A stretch of 14,631 bases of DNA from Deltaproteobacteria bacterium UBA6601 (GTDB lineage Bacteria; Myxococcota_A; UBA796; UBA9615). The notes below the pieces were generated by a model. It was not told where the DNA came from. It did not search any database and saw only the letters and a program-made list of their open reading frames with translations. The position numbers were made by a program, and so were the translations under genes. This document shows positions 8,319 to 14,631 of this stretch, piece after piece; position 1 is the stretch's first letter, and every line of letters begins with the position of its first letter. Location of the stretch: the NCBI GenBank assembly GCA_002433485.1, contig DJIF01000060.1, positions 1 through 14,631 on the forward strand. The letters are read 5' to 3'.

Positions 8319-8390
8319 GGCTGGTATTCTGACGCCTAAGAGTCCATTGCGCTACCGCTGTAAGTGCTACTTTCTGATGCAGCCTCGGAC
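8319..8390 (-). other. Short intergenic gap between permease and surface-protein genes
   Basis: Seventy-two bases with no ORF of note, no clear Shine-Dalgarno before the ATG at 8318 and no convincing -35/-10 pair or terminator hairpin. The downstream gene could be co-transcribed with the TRAP genes or have its own promoter; the sequence does not decide. Confidence 0.4.
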
Positions 8391-10430
8391 TTAGGGCGAG
8401 GATTGCTCAGATTGCTGCTTTGTAGATGGCTCAGATGGGGGCTCGGCCGAGTCGTCATCGTCACCGGCGAGAAGTGCTTCCAGGTTGAGATTGCCAAGGG
8501 GCAAGGCAGCATCTGGAGCGGGCGTCGCTGCCTCGGGTTGAGTGTCTTCCAGTAGCTCCTCTTCGAAGGAGATCGCAGTGCTTGTGCCGGGCTCATGGGC
8601 CCAGGTTGTCATGGACGGTACGTAGGCGATGAGCAAAACCCCCACCAGCAGGATTGCCAGGAAGGGCAGGGCCACTCGGTACATTTCGGTCACTGGCCGC
8701 TCGAATCGGTAGGCGCCCAGGAACAGGTTCATCCCTACTGGGGGGGTTAAGTAGCCCAGCTCCAGGTTGGCGAGGAACAAGATGCCGAGGTGCACTGGAT
8801 CCATGCCAAAGACCGTGGCAATCGGCACGATGAGCGGAACCACCACGATGATCGCGCTGAAGATGTCCATCAGACAGCCCACCACCAGCAGGAACAGATT
8901 CAGCGCGAGAATGAAGCCAATCTTGGTGCCGATGTGAGCCTGGGCCCACTTGGTGGCGAGCATGGGGACTTCTGCATCAATGAGGTAGTTGGTCAGGCCC
9001 AGGGCGACCCCCAAGATGATGAGCACGCCACCCATCAAGGTGCCGCACTCTACAAACACTCGTGGGATGTCCTGCTTGAGCCGCAGGTCGCGGTGGACGA
9101 CCACTTCGGTGAAGAAGGCGTAGGCTGCGGTCATGGCGGCTGCCTCGAAGATGGTAACGAAGCCACCGAAGATACCGACCAGAATCCCCACCGGGAGCAG
9201 CACTTCCCATTTTGCCCGCCACAGGCTCTGCAGCGCTTCACGGGGGATGAAAGCCTGGGTCGGTACCCGATTGCGGATGGCGTGACCGACCCCCATGGCC
9301 ACCAGCAGCAGCACCAGCAGAATGCCGGGCACCGCTCCCGAGATGAACAGTTGATCGATGGGAACTTGAGCGACCACTCCGTAGAGGATCACCGGCAGAC
9401 TCGGCGGGAACAGCAGACCAATGCTACCCGATGCGATGAGCAGCCCCATGGCAAAGCGCTTGCTGTAGCCGCTTTTGACCAGTGACGGTAACAGCAGGCC
9501 GCCCAGCGCAAGAATGGTCACGCCGGAGGCACCGGTGAAGGTGGTGAAGAATGCGCACACCAGCACCGCGGCAGCGCTGATTCCTCCCGGCATCCAGCCG
9601 CACCAGTGACGGAACAGCTCAACCAGGCGTCGCGAGGCGCCGCCTTCCGCCAGCAGGTAGCCAGCTAGAGTGAACAGCGGGATCGCTGGCAGGGTAGGTG
9701 ATGCGACCAGCTGGAAGGTCTCAAGGGGGACCGCGGAGATCGGTGTGGGCAGCGGTTGACCGTAGAATAGCAGCATCGCCAGTCCACCCATTACCGTGTA
9801 GATGGGCGCACCAAGAGCCACAGCGACCAGCAGCATCAGGCTTCCGACCCAGACCACAGGGCTGCGGCTGCCTACCGGTATCAGGGCCAGGCCAGCGGCC
9901 ATCGCGGACACGAGGATCGCGCTAAGACGACCTCTCCAGGAGCTGTTGCCGTACCAGGCCAGGTACAGCGCCATAGCGGCGAAGCCCACGGGCATGACCA
10001 GCTGCAATGTCCACACTGGAATCCCGCCAGGTAGCTCGCGGGCGCCACCGAGCTCGGCCCGGACAAAGTCAGCTGCTGCCCAGGCGAGCATGATCGTGAC
10101 CGCGGTAGCCATGGCGCTGGTGAAGCTTGAAATCCGGCGCTGCAGGCGCGGGTCCAGGCGAAGCAGTTCGCCGGTGCTCAAGCTCAGATGCCGCCCGGTC
10201 CTGGCTGCGACCACTGCGCCCACAAAGGCCAGCACCAGATTGAGGTGTTGTACCCAGAGGTTAGGGCCAGCTGAACTCCAGTCAAACAGCCGGCGGAGCA
10301 CTACCGAGAACACCGGCAGTACGGTCATCGCTGCCAGCACGAGCACGAGCAGGCCGGCCTCGAATCGGGCGAGGGCAGGGATGGGAGGGGCTGGTGCGGA
10401 CGAGCCCTTCTCCGGTGGCGGCGCGCTCAC
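8391..10430 (-). CDS. dctQM: TRAP transporter fused permease, DctQM type, with acidic C-terminal tail
   Basis: This 679-residue inner-membrane protein fuses the small (DctQ, about 20-165) and large (DctM, about 190-607) TRAP subunits through an extra hydrophobic helix (about 168-185). DctM signatures include FTGASGVTILALGG, SGSIGLLFPPSLPVILYG (334-351) and LELGYLTPPVGMNLF (556-570). The family drives ligand uptake with an ion gradient, usually sodium, taking ligand from the binding protein encoded just upstream. Start is GTG, overlapping the dctP stop as GTGA. Unusually, after the last helix there is a hydrophilic tail of about 70 residues rich in Glu, Pro, Ala and Ser, with GDDDDSA at 656-662, the same acidic motif as in exported neighbours. 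DctM proteins normally end shortly after their last helix. Together with TatT and DctP it matches the TPAT arrangement of T. pallidum Tp0956-0958. Confidence 0.95.
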   Translation of the reverse strand: MSAPPPEKGSSAPAPPIPALARFEAGLLVLVLAAMTVLPVFSVVLRRLFDWSSAGPNLWVQHLNLVLAFVGAVVAARTGRHLSLSTGELLRLDPRLQRRISSFTSAMATAVTIMLAWAAADFVRAELGGARELPGGIPVWTLQLVMPVGFAAMALYLAWYGNSSWRGRLSAILVSAMAAGLALIPVGSRSPVVWVGSLMLLVAVALGAPIYTVMGGLAMLLFYGQPLPTPISAVPLETFQLVASPTLPAIPLFTLAGYLLAEGGASRRLVELFRHWCGWMPGGISAAAVLVCAFFTTFTGASGVTILALGGLLLPSLVKSGYSKRFAMGLLIASGSIGLLFPPSLPVILYGVVAQVPIDQLFISGAVPGILLVLLLVAMGVGHAIRNRVPTQAFIPREALQSLWRAKWEVLLPVGILVGIFGGFVTIFEAAAMTAAYAFFTEVVVHRDLRLKQDIPRVFVECGTLMGGVLIILGVALGLTNYLIDAEVPMLATKWAQAHIGTKIGFILALNLFLLVVGCLMDIFSAIIVVVPLIVPIATVFGMDPVHLGILFLANLELGYLTPPVGMNLFLGAYRFERPVTEMYRVALPFLAILLVGVLLIAYVPSMTTWAHEPGTSTAISFEEELLEDTQPEAATPAPDAALPLGNLNLEALLAGDDDDSAEPPSEPSTKQQSEQSSP

Positions 10431-11437
10431 GGTCGGGATCGGAACTCCTGTAGGTGGCCCTCGACCTGCTTGAAGATCTCATCCCCTACCAGCTTCTCGC
10501 GGATTGCCGGCCAGGCTCGGGAGGCTGCTTCTTGCCAGCCTCGCTTCGACTCCTGTGGCACCGGGTGCACGGTGAGTCCATACTTCTGCATGACCTTGAT
10601 GGCCTTGCGGTCCTGGCGCCGTACTTCGCGGCGCGCTTCCAGGCCAGCTTCTCGGGCGGCTTGCATGAAGTCTTGGTGGAATTTCTCCGGGATGCTCTCC
10701 CATACATCCTTGCGGATGATGGTGGCGGCCAGCAGCGGAGCCCAGGGCAGGTCCATCATGTTGGGTGCCAGGGCGAACCATTGCTGGCTGAGCGCAGCCA
10801 GGGGGGTGGTGGGGAAGCCGGTGAGCAGTCCGCTCTGCAGGCTCGGCAGTACATCGGTAGCTGCTACGACTACCGGCTGCAAGCCGGTCGCCTTGTAGGC
10901 GTCGATGATCGAGGGGTCCCCCTCGAAGGCAAAGATCTTGAACTTTGCGGCGTCCTCAGGATGGATCATCTTGCCCTTGGTGAACAGGTGCATCCAACCC
11001 GCATCGCTCCAGTTGAGCACGATGAAGTCCTTGTCCTTGAGGCGCTGCTCAAAGGTGTCGCGCATGCGCTCCATGACGTAGTCGAGCTCTGCGTAGCTGT
11101 GGATGAACATGGGGCTCTGAGTGACCATCGCAGAGGTCTCGATGTCGGCCAGACCGACGCTGGTCACTGCACCAGCATGCAGCTGGCCGATGCGCATCTT
11201 GCGAACCACGGCGGTCTCGTTGCCGACCACCCCGCCGGGGTAGATCTTGATCTTGACTTCGCCACCGGAGATCTCGGCCCAGCGGTCGGCCATAGTACGT
11301 ACCGCCCGGTACCAGATGGTGCCTTCCGGGGCGAGCGTGGCGAGTTTAACGGTAACCCCGGCCTGGGCTGCAGGTGGCAGCAGCAGGCTCAGGCAGAGGG
11401 CGAGGAAGGCGGCGAGGCGAAGGGGCAGGCTAGGCAT
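10427..11437 (-). CDS. dctP: TRAP transporter substrate-binding protein, DctP family (TatP-like)
   Basis: A 336-residue periplasmic binding protein. The signal peptide is cleavable (hydrophobic core, AQA before GVTVKLATLAPEGT at about 26/27) with no lipobox. The mature part starts with the KLATLAPEGTIWYRA strand-helix typical of DctP. Other family features are the RMRIGQLHAGAVTS segment and the VLPSLQSGLLTGFPTTPLAAL segment lining the hinge and cleft. It should capture ligand and deliver it to the DctQM permease. The ligand cannot be read from the sequence; TPAT binding proteins have been suggested to handle hydrophobic molecules. The ATG at 11437 is preferred because GGGAG lies 5 bases before it; a GTG at 11443 overlaps the tatT stop as GTGA but has no spaced ribosome binding site. 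The 3' end overlaps the permease start by four bases. Confidence 0.93.
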   Translation of the reverse strand: MPSLPLRLAAFLALCLSLLLPPAAQAGVTVKLATLAPEGTIWYRAVRTMADRWAEISGGEVKIKIYPGGVVGNETAVVRKMRIGQLHAGAVTSVGLADIETSAMVTQSPMFIHSYAELDYVMERMRDTFEQRLKDKDFIVLNWSDAGWMHLFTKGKMIHPEDAAKFKIFAFEGDPSIIDAYKATGLQPVVVAATDVLPSLQSGLLTGFPTTPLAALSQQWFALAPNMMDLPWAPLLAATIIRKDVWESIPEKFHQDFMQAAREAGLEARREVRRQDRKAIKVMQKYGLTVHPVPQESKRGWQEAASRAWPAIREKLVGDEIFKQVEGHLQEFRSRP

Positions 11438-11439
11438 CT

Positions 11440-12351
11440 TCACTCCCAGAACAGGTCGTCGAGGTGGCCCAGCAGGAAGCGTGCTCGGCGTTGGGCATAG
11501 TCATTGGCGAGGCGGGCGTCTTCATGTTCATCCAAGTCGATTGCGAGCGCCTTCTCAAGGAGCTCAACGAAGCGTGCTTTGTCCTGCGCGTTGAGAGCCA
11601 CCGCGGTGGCGAGGGAGACATGGGGGCCGGCCTTGCCCCCGCCCTGTAACTCTAGGCAGCGTAGGTAGTGTTGCTCGGCGCGCTCCGTCCCTCCCGGTTC
11701 TGGCAGCCTGGGTTCCAGACTGATGAGCACCTCGTGGATGGCGCCATTGTCCCAATCGGGGTCCAGCTCATAGGCACGCTTGAGGGTCGCTGCGGCGATG
11801 GGCATGAGTCCGAACATCTCGGGGTCCTCAAGGTCGGTCGAGATCGCGGCCAGCCAGGCGGCCGCCAGCCAGAACAACAGCGGCACATCGTCGATGGTCG
11901 TGGTCTCCAGACTGGCAGCGGTCTCACTCAAGATGGTAGACCGAAAGCCAGGATGGGTCAGGTCAAGACCGTCCAGAGCATAGTTTGCCGCCCGTTCATA
12001 GAAGCCTTGAGCGCGAATCAGGCCACTGCGGTAGTTGTCGTAGTCATCGAACTTCAGCTGTTCGGCCGGCCACTCGACAAAGACCACTCCGTACTGAGTG
12101 AAGCCCGAGGCCAGGCTCAGCTTCATTCCCTGGTGCTCCGGGACTGCTGAGTTGATGCTCTCCATCAGCTTCAAGGCAAAGGGCAGGCTCTCACCAACAA
12201 ACACCAGGTCGCGGTCCTGGGTGAAGCTGCCGCCCGTGCCTGAGCTGAGCTCGTCGGCCACCGAGGAGAGGGCCAGATGCTTGATGGAGCAGCCTCCCAG
12301 CAGCGCGCTGAGCAGCAGGATGGTGAACAAGGGGAAGAGCCTGGAAAGCAT
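11440..12351 (-). CDS. tatT: TatT-like TPR lipoprotein of a TPAT transporter
   Basis: A 303-residue lipoprotein with a signal peptide and lipobox LGGC (Cys21). The mature protein is helical with cryptic TPR-like repeats. Family-like segments include the FWLAAAWLAAISTDLEDPE stretch (160-178), RAYELDPDWDNGA (192-204) and the C-terminal LANDYAQRRARFLLGHLDDLF (281-301). This matches the TRAP-associated TatT family, whose T. pallidum member (Tp0956) is reported as a trimeric lipoprotein that binds its DctP partner; a role in passing ligand to that partner is inferred. Gene order TatT, DctP, DctQM supports the call strongly. The ATG at 12351 gives a standard lipoprotein N-terminus; an upstream in-frame ATG at 12396 would add 15 residues (MDPKARCGH...) before the signal peptide and is less likely. 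No clear Shine-Dalgarno is seen for either. The name here has nothing to do with twin-arginine translocation. Confidence 0.88.
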   Translation of the reverse strand: MLSRLFPLFTILLLSALLGGCSIKHLALSSVADELSSGTGGSFTQDRDLVFVGESLPFALKLMESINSAVPEHQGMKLSLASGFTQYGVVFVEWPAEQLKFDDYDNYRSGLIRAQGFYERAANYALDGLDLTHPGFRSTILSETAASLETTTIDDVPLLFWLAAAWLAAISTDLEDPEMFGLMPIAAATLKRAYELDPDWDNGAIHEVLISLEPRLPEPGGTERAEQHYLRCLELQGGGKAGPHVSLATAVALNAQDKARFVELLEKALAIDLDEHEDARLANDYAQRRARFLLGHLDDLFWE

Positions 12352-12423
12352 TGCAGATCGAGTTGAAGCGTGGCCGCACCTGGCCTTTGGGTCCATTGAG
12401 AGTGGAGCAGAGACTACTCCAAG

Positions 12424-12439
12424 GGCGCCCTAAGGCGCC
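12424..12439 (-). terminator. GC-rich hairpin between hydrolase and tatT genes
   Basis: Two GGCGCC arms flank a 4-base loop, giving a perfect 6-bp stem 24-39 bases after the hydrolase stop codon (which ends at 12464). There is no following U-run, so it is at best a weak or factor-assisted terminator, or a processing site. It sits in the 112-bp gap before tatT, where an operon boundary is plausible. I see no convincing promoter in the rest of the gap. Confidence 0.35.
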
Positions 12440-12463
12440 AGCGTCTGGCCGCAGCGTGAGGTC

Positions 12464-13849
12464 TCAGGGGCCTAAGTAGGCAGAAAAGAAGTTGGCGATC
12501 TGCTGGTATTCGTTCTCGAAGGCATAGGGCACTTCAAGGACCGGTACACTTGAAGTTGAGAAGTCGTTGATGACCTCGGACCAGGGGTAAATGGCGGGAT
12601 CGGTCTCGTCTTGCAGCGCCCCATCGACCCAGTTGAAGTAGCTGTTCAGATTGTCGCTGACATAGGCGTCGAAGATCTCGGGGGCGACGCGGATCGCGAG
12701 GTTGCCGACCCCGCTCCCTCCGGAGTGGCCGATGAGTCCCAATCGCTCAGCATCGATGTCCGGCCGGCAGCGCAGCATCTTGTGCACCAGCAGCAGCTCA
12801 TAGATGCGCACGGCCATCATTGAGAAGCCGCCCATCAGGGCCCTGCGGGTGACCAGGTCCTCAGTAGTGTAGCCGTCGTAGGCGCGAGGACTGATGATGG
12901 CCAGCGCCAGTCCGCGGCTCGGGTAGTTGTAGCCATCTCGATGGTCGCGGAATCCAAATGCATTCTCAAAGTGGCCGGGGTGGCCGATGACTACCGGGTG
13001 AGGGCCTGGGCCATCGGGCAGCAACAGGATCACCTGCAGGGTGCCCACCCAGGGATCGTGCAGACCCAGGATGATCTGGCTGCCGGCATGGGATTGACCG
13101 TCTTCGGTCTGGAAGCTGCCTGCGGAGAGTCCAGCCGGTTGGACCACCAACTCCCGCTCATTGAGGCCATCGAGCAGGAAGCCGAGGTTGCTGCCGTCCA
13201 CGATGACATCGCGCAAGGCCGCTTCGCTCATTGGATAGTCGTCTACTCCATCACCGTCCCAGTCACCTTCCCAGATGGGATAGAGCCCGACCTGATCGGT
13301 GGCGATGGCTTCCAGCTGGGCATTGAGCTCACCTGGGCTGATGGGGCGCCCGTATTGGGGCTCGGCCCGGGCAAAGAAGTCGAGGTAGTCCAGAGCATAG
13401 AAGATGGTGTCGAACTCGCCCGAGTTGGCTCCGCCAGCCAAGACCCATGGCCAAAGGGTTAAGGGCTCGTCCTCGCTGCGGACGTTGAGCTCGAATTCCC
13501 CCTCGCTAAAGGGCCCGCACAGGCTTGTTGGGGGTGGGTTGGTGGTGCTGTCGTCATCATCACCGCTGTCGTCATCGTCACCGCTGTCATCGTCGTCGCC
13601 GCTGTCATCGTCGTCGCCGCTGTCATCGTCGTTGCCGCTGTCATCGTCGTCGCCGCTGAGCTGACAACTGGGTGCGCCCCAGCAGCGTGGGTCGAGGCAG
13701 TCGATGGCGCCGTTGCTGTCGTTGTCGATGCCGTCCTCGCACTCCCCGACCTGGTTGCCTTCAGGGTCACTGTGGCAGGACCAGAGCAGGCTTAAGCCCA
13801 AGGCCAGCACGAGCAAAGTGGGATGGCCGGGATGGAGAGAACGGCTCAT
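12464..13849 (-). CDS. Alpha/beta-hydrolase-like lipoprotein with MopE half-repeat and acidic linker
   Basis: A 461-residue lipoprotein. The signal peptide ends LLWSC (Cys25). A short MopE-like segment follows (CEDGIDNDSNG...DC, about 37-51), then an acidic (S)GDDDD linker (66-101), then an alpha/beta-hydrolase-like domain. In that domain are a DWDGDGVDD calcium-type loop (196-204), a VVIGHPGH oxyanion-type strand (286-293) and the nucleophile elbow GHSGG with Ser376. The fold resembles secreted esterase/dienelactone-hydrolase-like proteins; the substrate is unknown. No histidine occurs after Ser376, and the usual Asp and His strands seem compressed between VPVLEVPY and the final helix (IANFFSAYL), so the triad may be incomplete or the region deleted. 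The start ATG overlaps the upstream L-domain gene stop as ATGA, so the two are co-translated. Probably surface-anchored through the linker. Confidence 0.82.
   Translation of the reverse strand: MSRSLHPGHPTLLVLALGLSLLWSCHSDPEGNQVGECEDGIDNDSNGAIDCLDPRCWGAPSCQLSGDDDDSGNDDDSGDDDDSGDDDDSGDDDDSGDDDDSTTNPPPTSLCGPFSEGEFELNVRSEDEPLTLWPWVLAGGANSGEFDTIFYALDYLDFFARAEPQYGRPISPGELNAQLEAIATDQVGLYPIWEGDWDGDGVDDYPMSEAALRDVIVDGSNLGFLLDGLNERELVVQPAGLSAGSFQTEDGQSHAGSQIILGLHDPWVGTLQVILLLPDGPGPHPVVIGHPGHFENAFGFRDHRDGYNYPSRGLALAIISPRAYDGYTTEDLVTRRALMGGFSMMAVRIYELLLVHKMLRCRPDIDAERLGLIGHSGGSGVGNLAIRVAPEIFDAYVSDNLNSYFNWVDGALQDETDPAIYPWSEVINDFSTSSVPVLEVPYAFENEYQQIANFFSAYLGP
13547..13654 (-). repeat. Six tandem 18-bp units encoding SGDDDD-type linker
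   Basis: Six 18-bp units encode the acidic linker of the hydrolase lipoprotein. The four units at 13583-13654 are nearly identical (GCTGTCATCGTCGTCGCC on the plus strand, one with a single change that makes Asn). The two units at 13547-13582 use different synonymous Asp codons, so they look like an older or separate block. The length stays in frame for any copy number. Confidence 0.88.
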
Positions 13850-14631
13850 TGATTGTGCTCGATCAGGATCGTGCCGCCAATGCCACCGGCGGCGAGCAGC
13901 TGGTCGCGGAGGGCCTCAGCCTGGGCGGTGGGCAGCACTGGGTTGTGTGCCACCAGAAAGTCTCCGGTGACGCTATAGAGGGAGGGCATGCTGAGCTGGT
14001 CGAGCATGTCCAGGGTGCGGATTCGCAGGTTGCCGCCTACCGAGTACAGTGAGGCCAGGGTGAGCTGGGCTGCTTCGGCGTTGTGGCTGATCTCCAGACT
14101 GCCGCCGGTGCTGGTGAGCTGAGGCAGTGCCGCTTCACTGAGTTGAATGTTAAAGCCCAGGTTGAGCTCACCGCCGACGCTCTGCAGACCGCTTAGTCCG
14201 CTCAGGTCGATGATGGCTTGATTGTGGAACAACTGCAGGTCGGTTCCGACCTGATTGATGGCGCTCAGGTCCCAGTCGTAAAGCCGCGGGTTGAAGTACA
14301 GGCTCAGGTGCCCTGGAACCTGGTTAAGACCGTTGAGATGGAGCCTTATCAGGTCCAGGTTCTGGGCGATCTCAAGGTTGCCCTGGAGCAGAGTGAGGGC
14401 GGGCAGCACCAGGGACTGCAGAGAGGTTGAGGTGGCGATCAGATCCCCGCCTACCGAGGTCAGGCAGCTAAGGCTGCCCGTGTCTACGAGCTCGGTACCG
14501 CTGAAGATCAGGTCGCCATCTACTGTGCTTCGGCGGGTGCAGAACTCCAGCATCTGCACGCTGGTGCTGAAGGTTACGTCGCCCGTAAAGGGGTCTGTAG
14601 CCGGGCTGGCAGAGTCGTCGTCATCGCCGGC
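13846..14631 (-). CDS. Receptor L-domain-like repeat protein, 5'-partial
   Basis: The frame is open through the right edge of the window; the GTG at 14559 is internal because the codons before it encode a continuing linker (AGDDDDSASPATDP) and cap (FTGDVTFSTS). The 261 visible residues form about nine repeats of roughly 23 residues with the pattern LPxLxxVGGxLxIxxN. The cap has FC and SLSCLT, matching the plus-strand gene at 2-1003, and the end reads LPTAQAEALRD then IGGTILIEHN. It is therefore a paralogue of that gene. The stop overlaps the hydrolase start as ATGA, so the repeat protein and the hydrolase are made together and may act on the same surface target. Likely an exported, acidic-linker-tethered binding protein; the ligand is unknown. 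Confidence 0.85.
   Translation of the reverse strand, partial: AGDDDDSASPATDPFTGDVTFSTSVQMLEFCTRRSTVDGDLIFSGTELVDTGSLSCLTSVGGDLIATSTSLQSLVLPALTLLQGNLEIAQNLDLIRLHLNGLNQVPGHLSLYFNPRLYDWDLSAINQVGTDLQLFHNQAIIDLSGLSGLQSVGGELNLGFNIQLSEAALPQLTSTGGSLEISHNAEAAQLTLASLYSVGGNLRIRTLDMLDQLSMPSLYSVTGDFLVAHNPVLPTAQAEALRDQLLAAGGIGGTILIEHNQ

Noticed and set aside
8336..8596. 86-codon minus-strand ORF overlapping the end of the permease gene
   Set aside because: It lies almost entirely in another frame of the permease gene, is Ser/Pro-rich and has no domain or ribosome binding site.
10454..11500. 348-codon plus-strand ORF opposite the dctP gene
   Set aside because: It is the complement of a clearly recognisable TRAP binding protein with signal peptide and family motifs; the antisense product has no recognisable features.
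12352..12463. Promoter for the transporter operon in this gap
   Set aside because: I looked for a -35/-10 pair before tatT and found no convincing match; only the GC-rich hairpin stands out.

Overview
The window looks like a GC-rich chromosomal segment of a Myxococcota (former Deltaproteobacteria) bacterium, probably an uncultured or marine lineage. The evidence is a MYXO-CTERM-like sorting tail (CxC, hydrophobic stretch, RRRR), MopE-type metal-binding repeats, an FG-GAP/VCBS surface protein, a eukaryote-like Ser/Thr kinase with a PEGA-like tail, and acidic GDDDDS linkers in many exported proteins. No tRNA, rRNA, CRISPR array or insertion sequence was seen.

Layout. A partial plus-strand gene (2-1003) encodes a repeat protein resembling receptor L-domains. 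It converges, 5 bp apart, on a long minus-strand block. Reading that block in its direction of transcription, from right to left, gives: a second, paralogous L-domain-like protein (13846-14631, 5' end outside the window); an alpha/beta-hydrolase-like lipoprotein (12464-13849, ATGA overlap); a 112-bp gap with a GC-rich hairpin; a TatT-like TPR lipoprotein (11440-12351), a DctP-type TRAP binding protein (10427-11437) and a fused DctQM TRAP permease (8391-10430); a 72-bp gap; a 1700-codon ORF (3216-8318) that joins a 14-repeat FG-GAP/MopE surface protein in frame to a TPR/PEGA-like membrane protein; and a Ser/Thr kinase (1009-3219, ATGA overlap).

How the genes fit together. The TatT-DctP-DctQM trio has the gene order of the TPR-protein-associated TRAP transporter (TPAT) operon described in Treponema pallidum (tp0956-0958). 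It probably imports an unknown, possibly hydrophobic, ligand across the envelope. The kinase and the PEGA-like module upstream of it are translationally coupled and probably form an envelope-spanning signalling pair. The flanking genes encode exported repeat proteins and a hydrolase.

Most notable points. Acidic GDDDDS-type segments occur in five separate genes, including the C-terminal tail of the TRAP permease. The 1700-codon ORF contains an internal sorting signal followed by an internal signal peptide. The hydrolase keeps its serine elbow but has no histidine after it. The two L-domain paralogues sit in inverted orientation at the two ends of the window.
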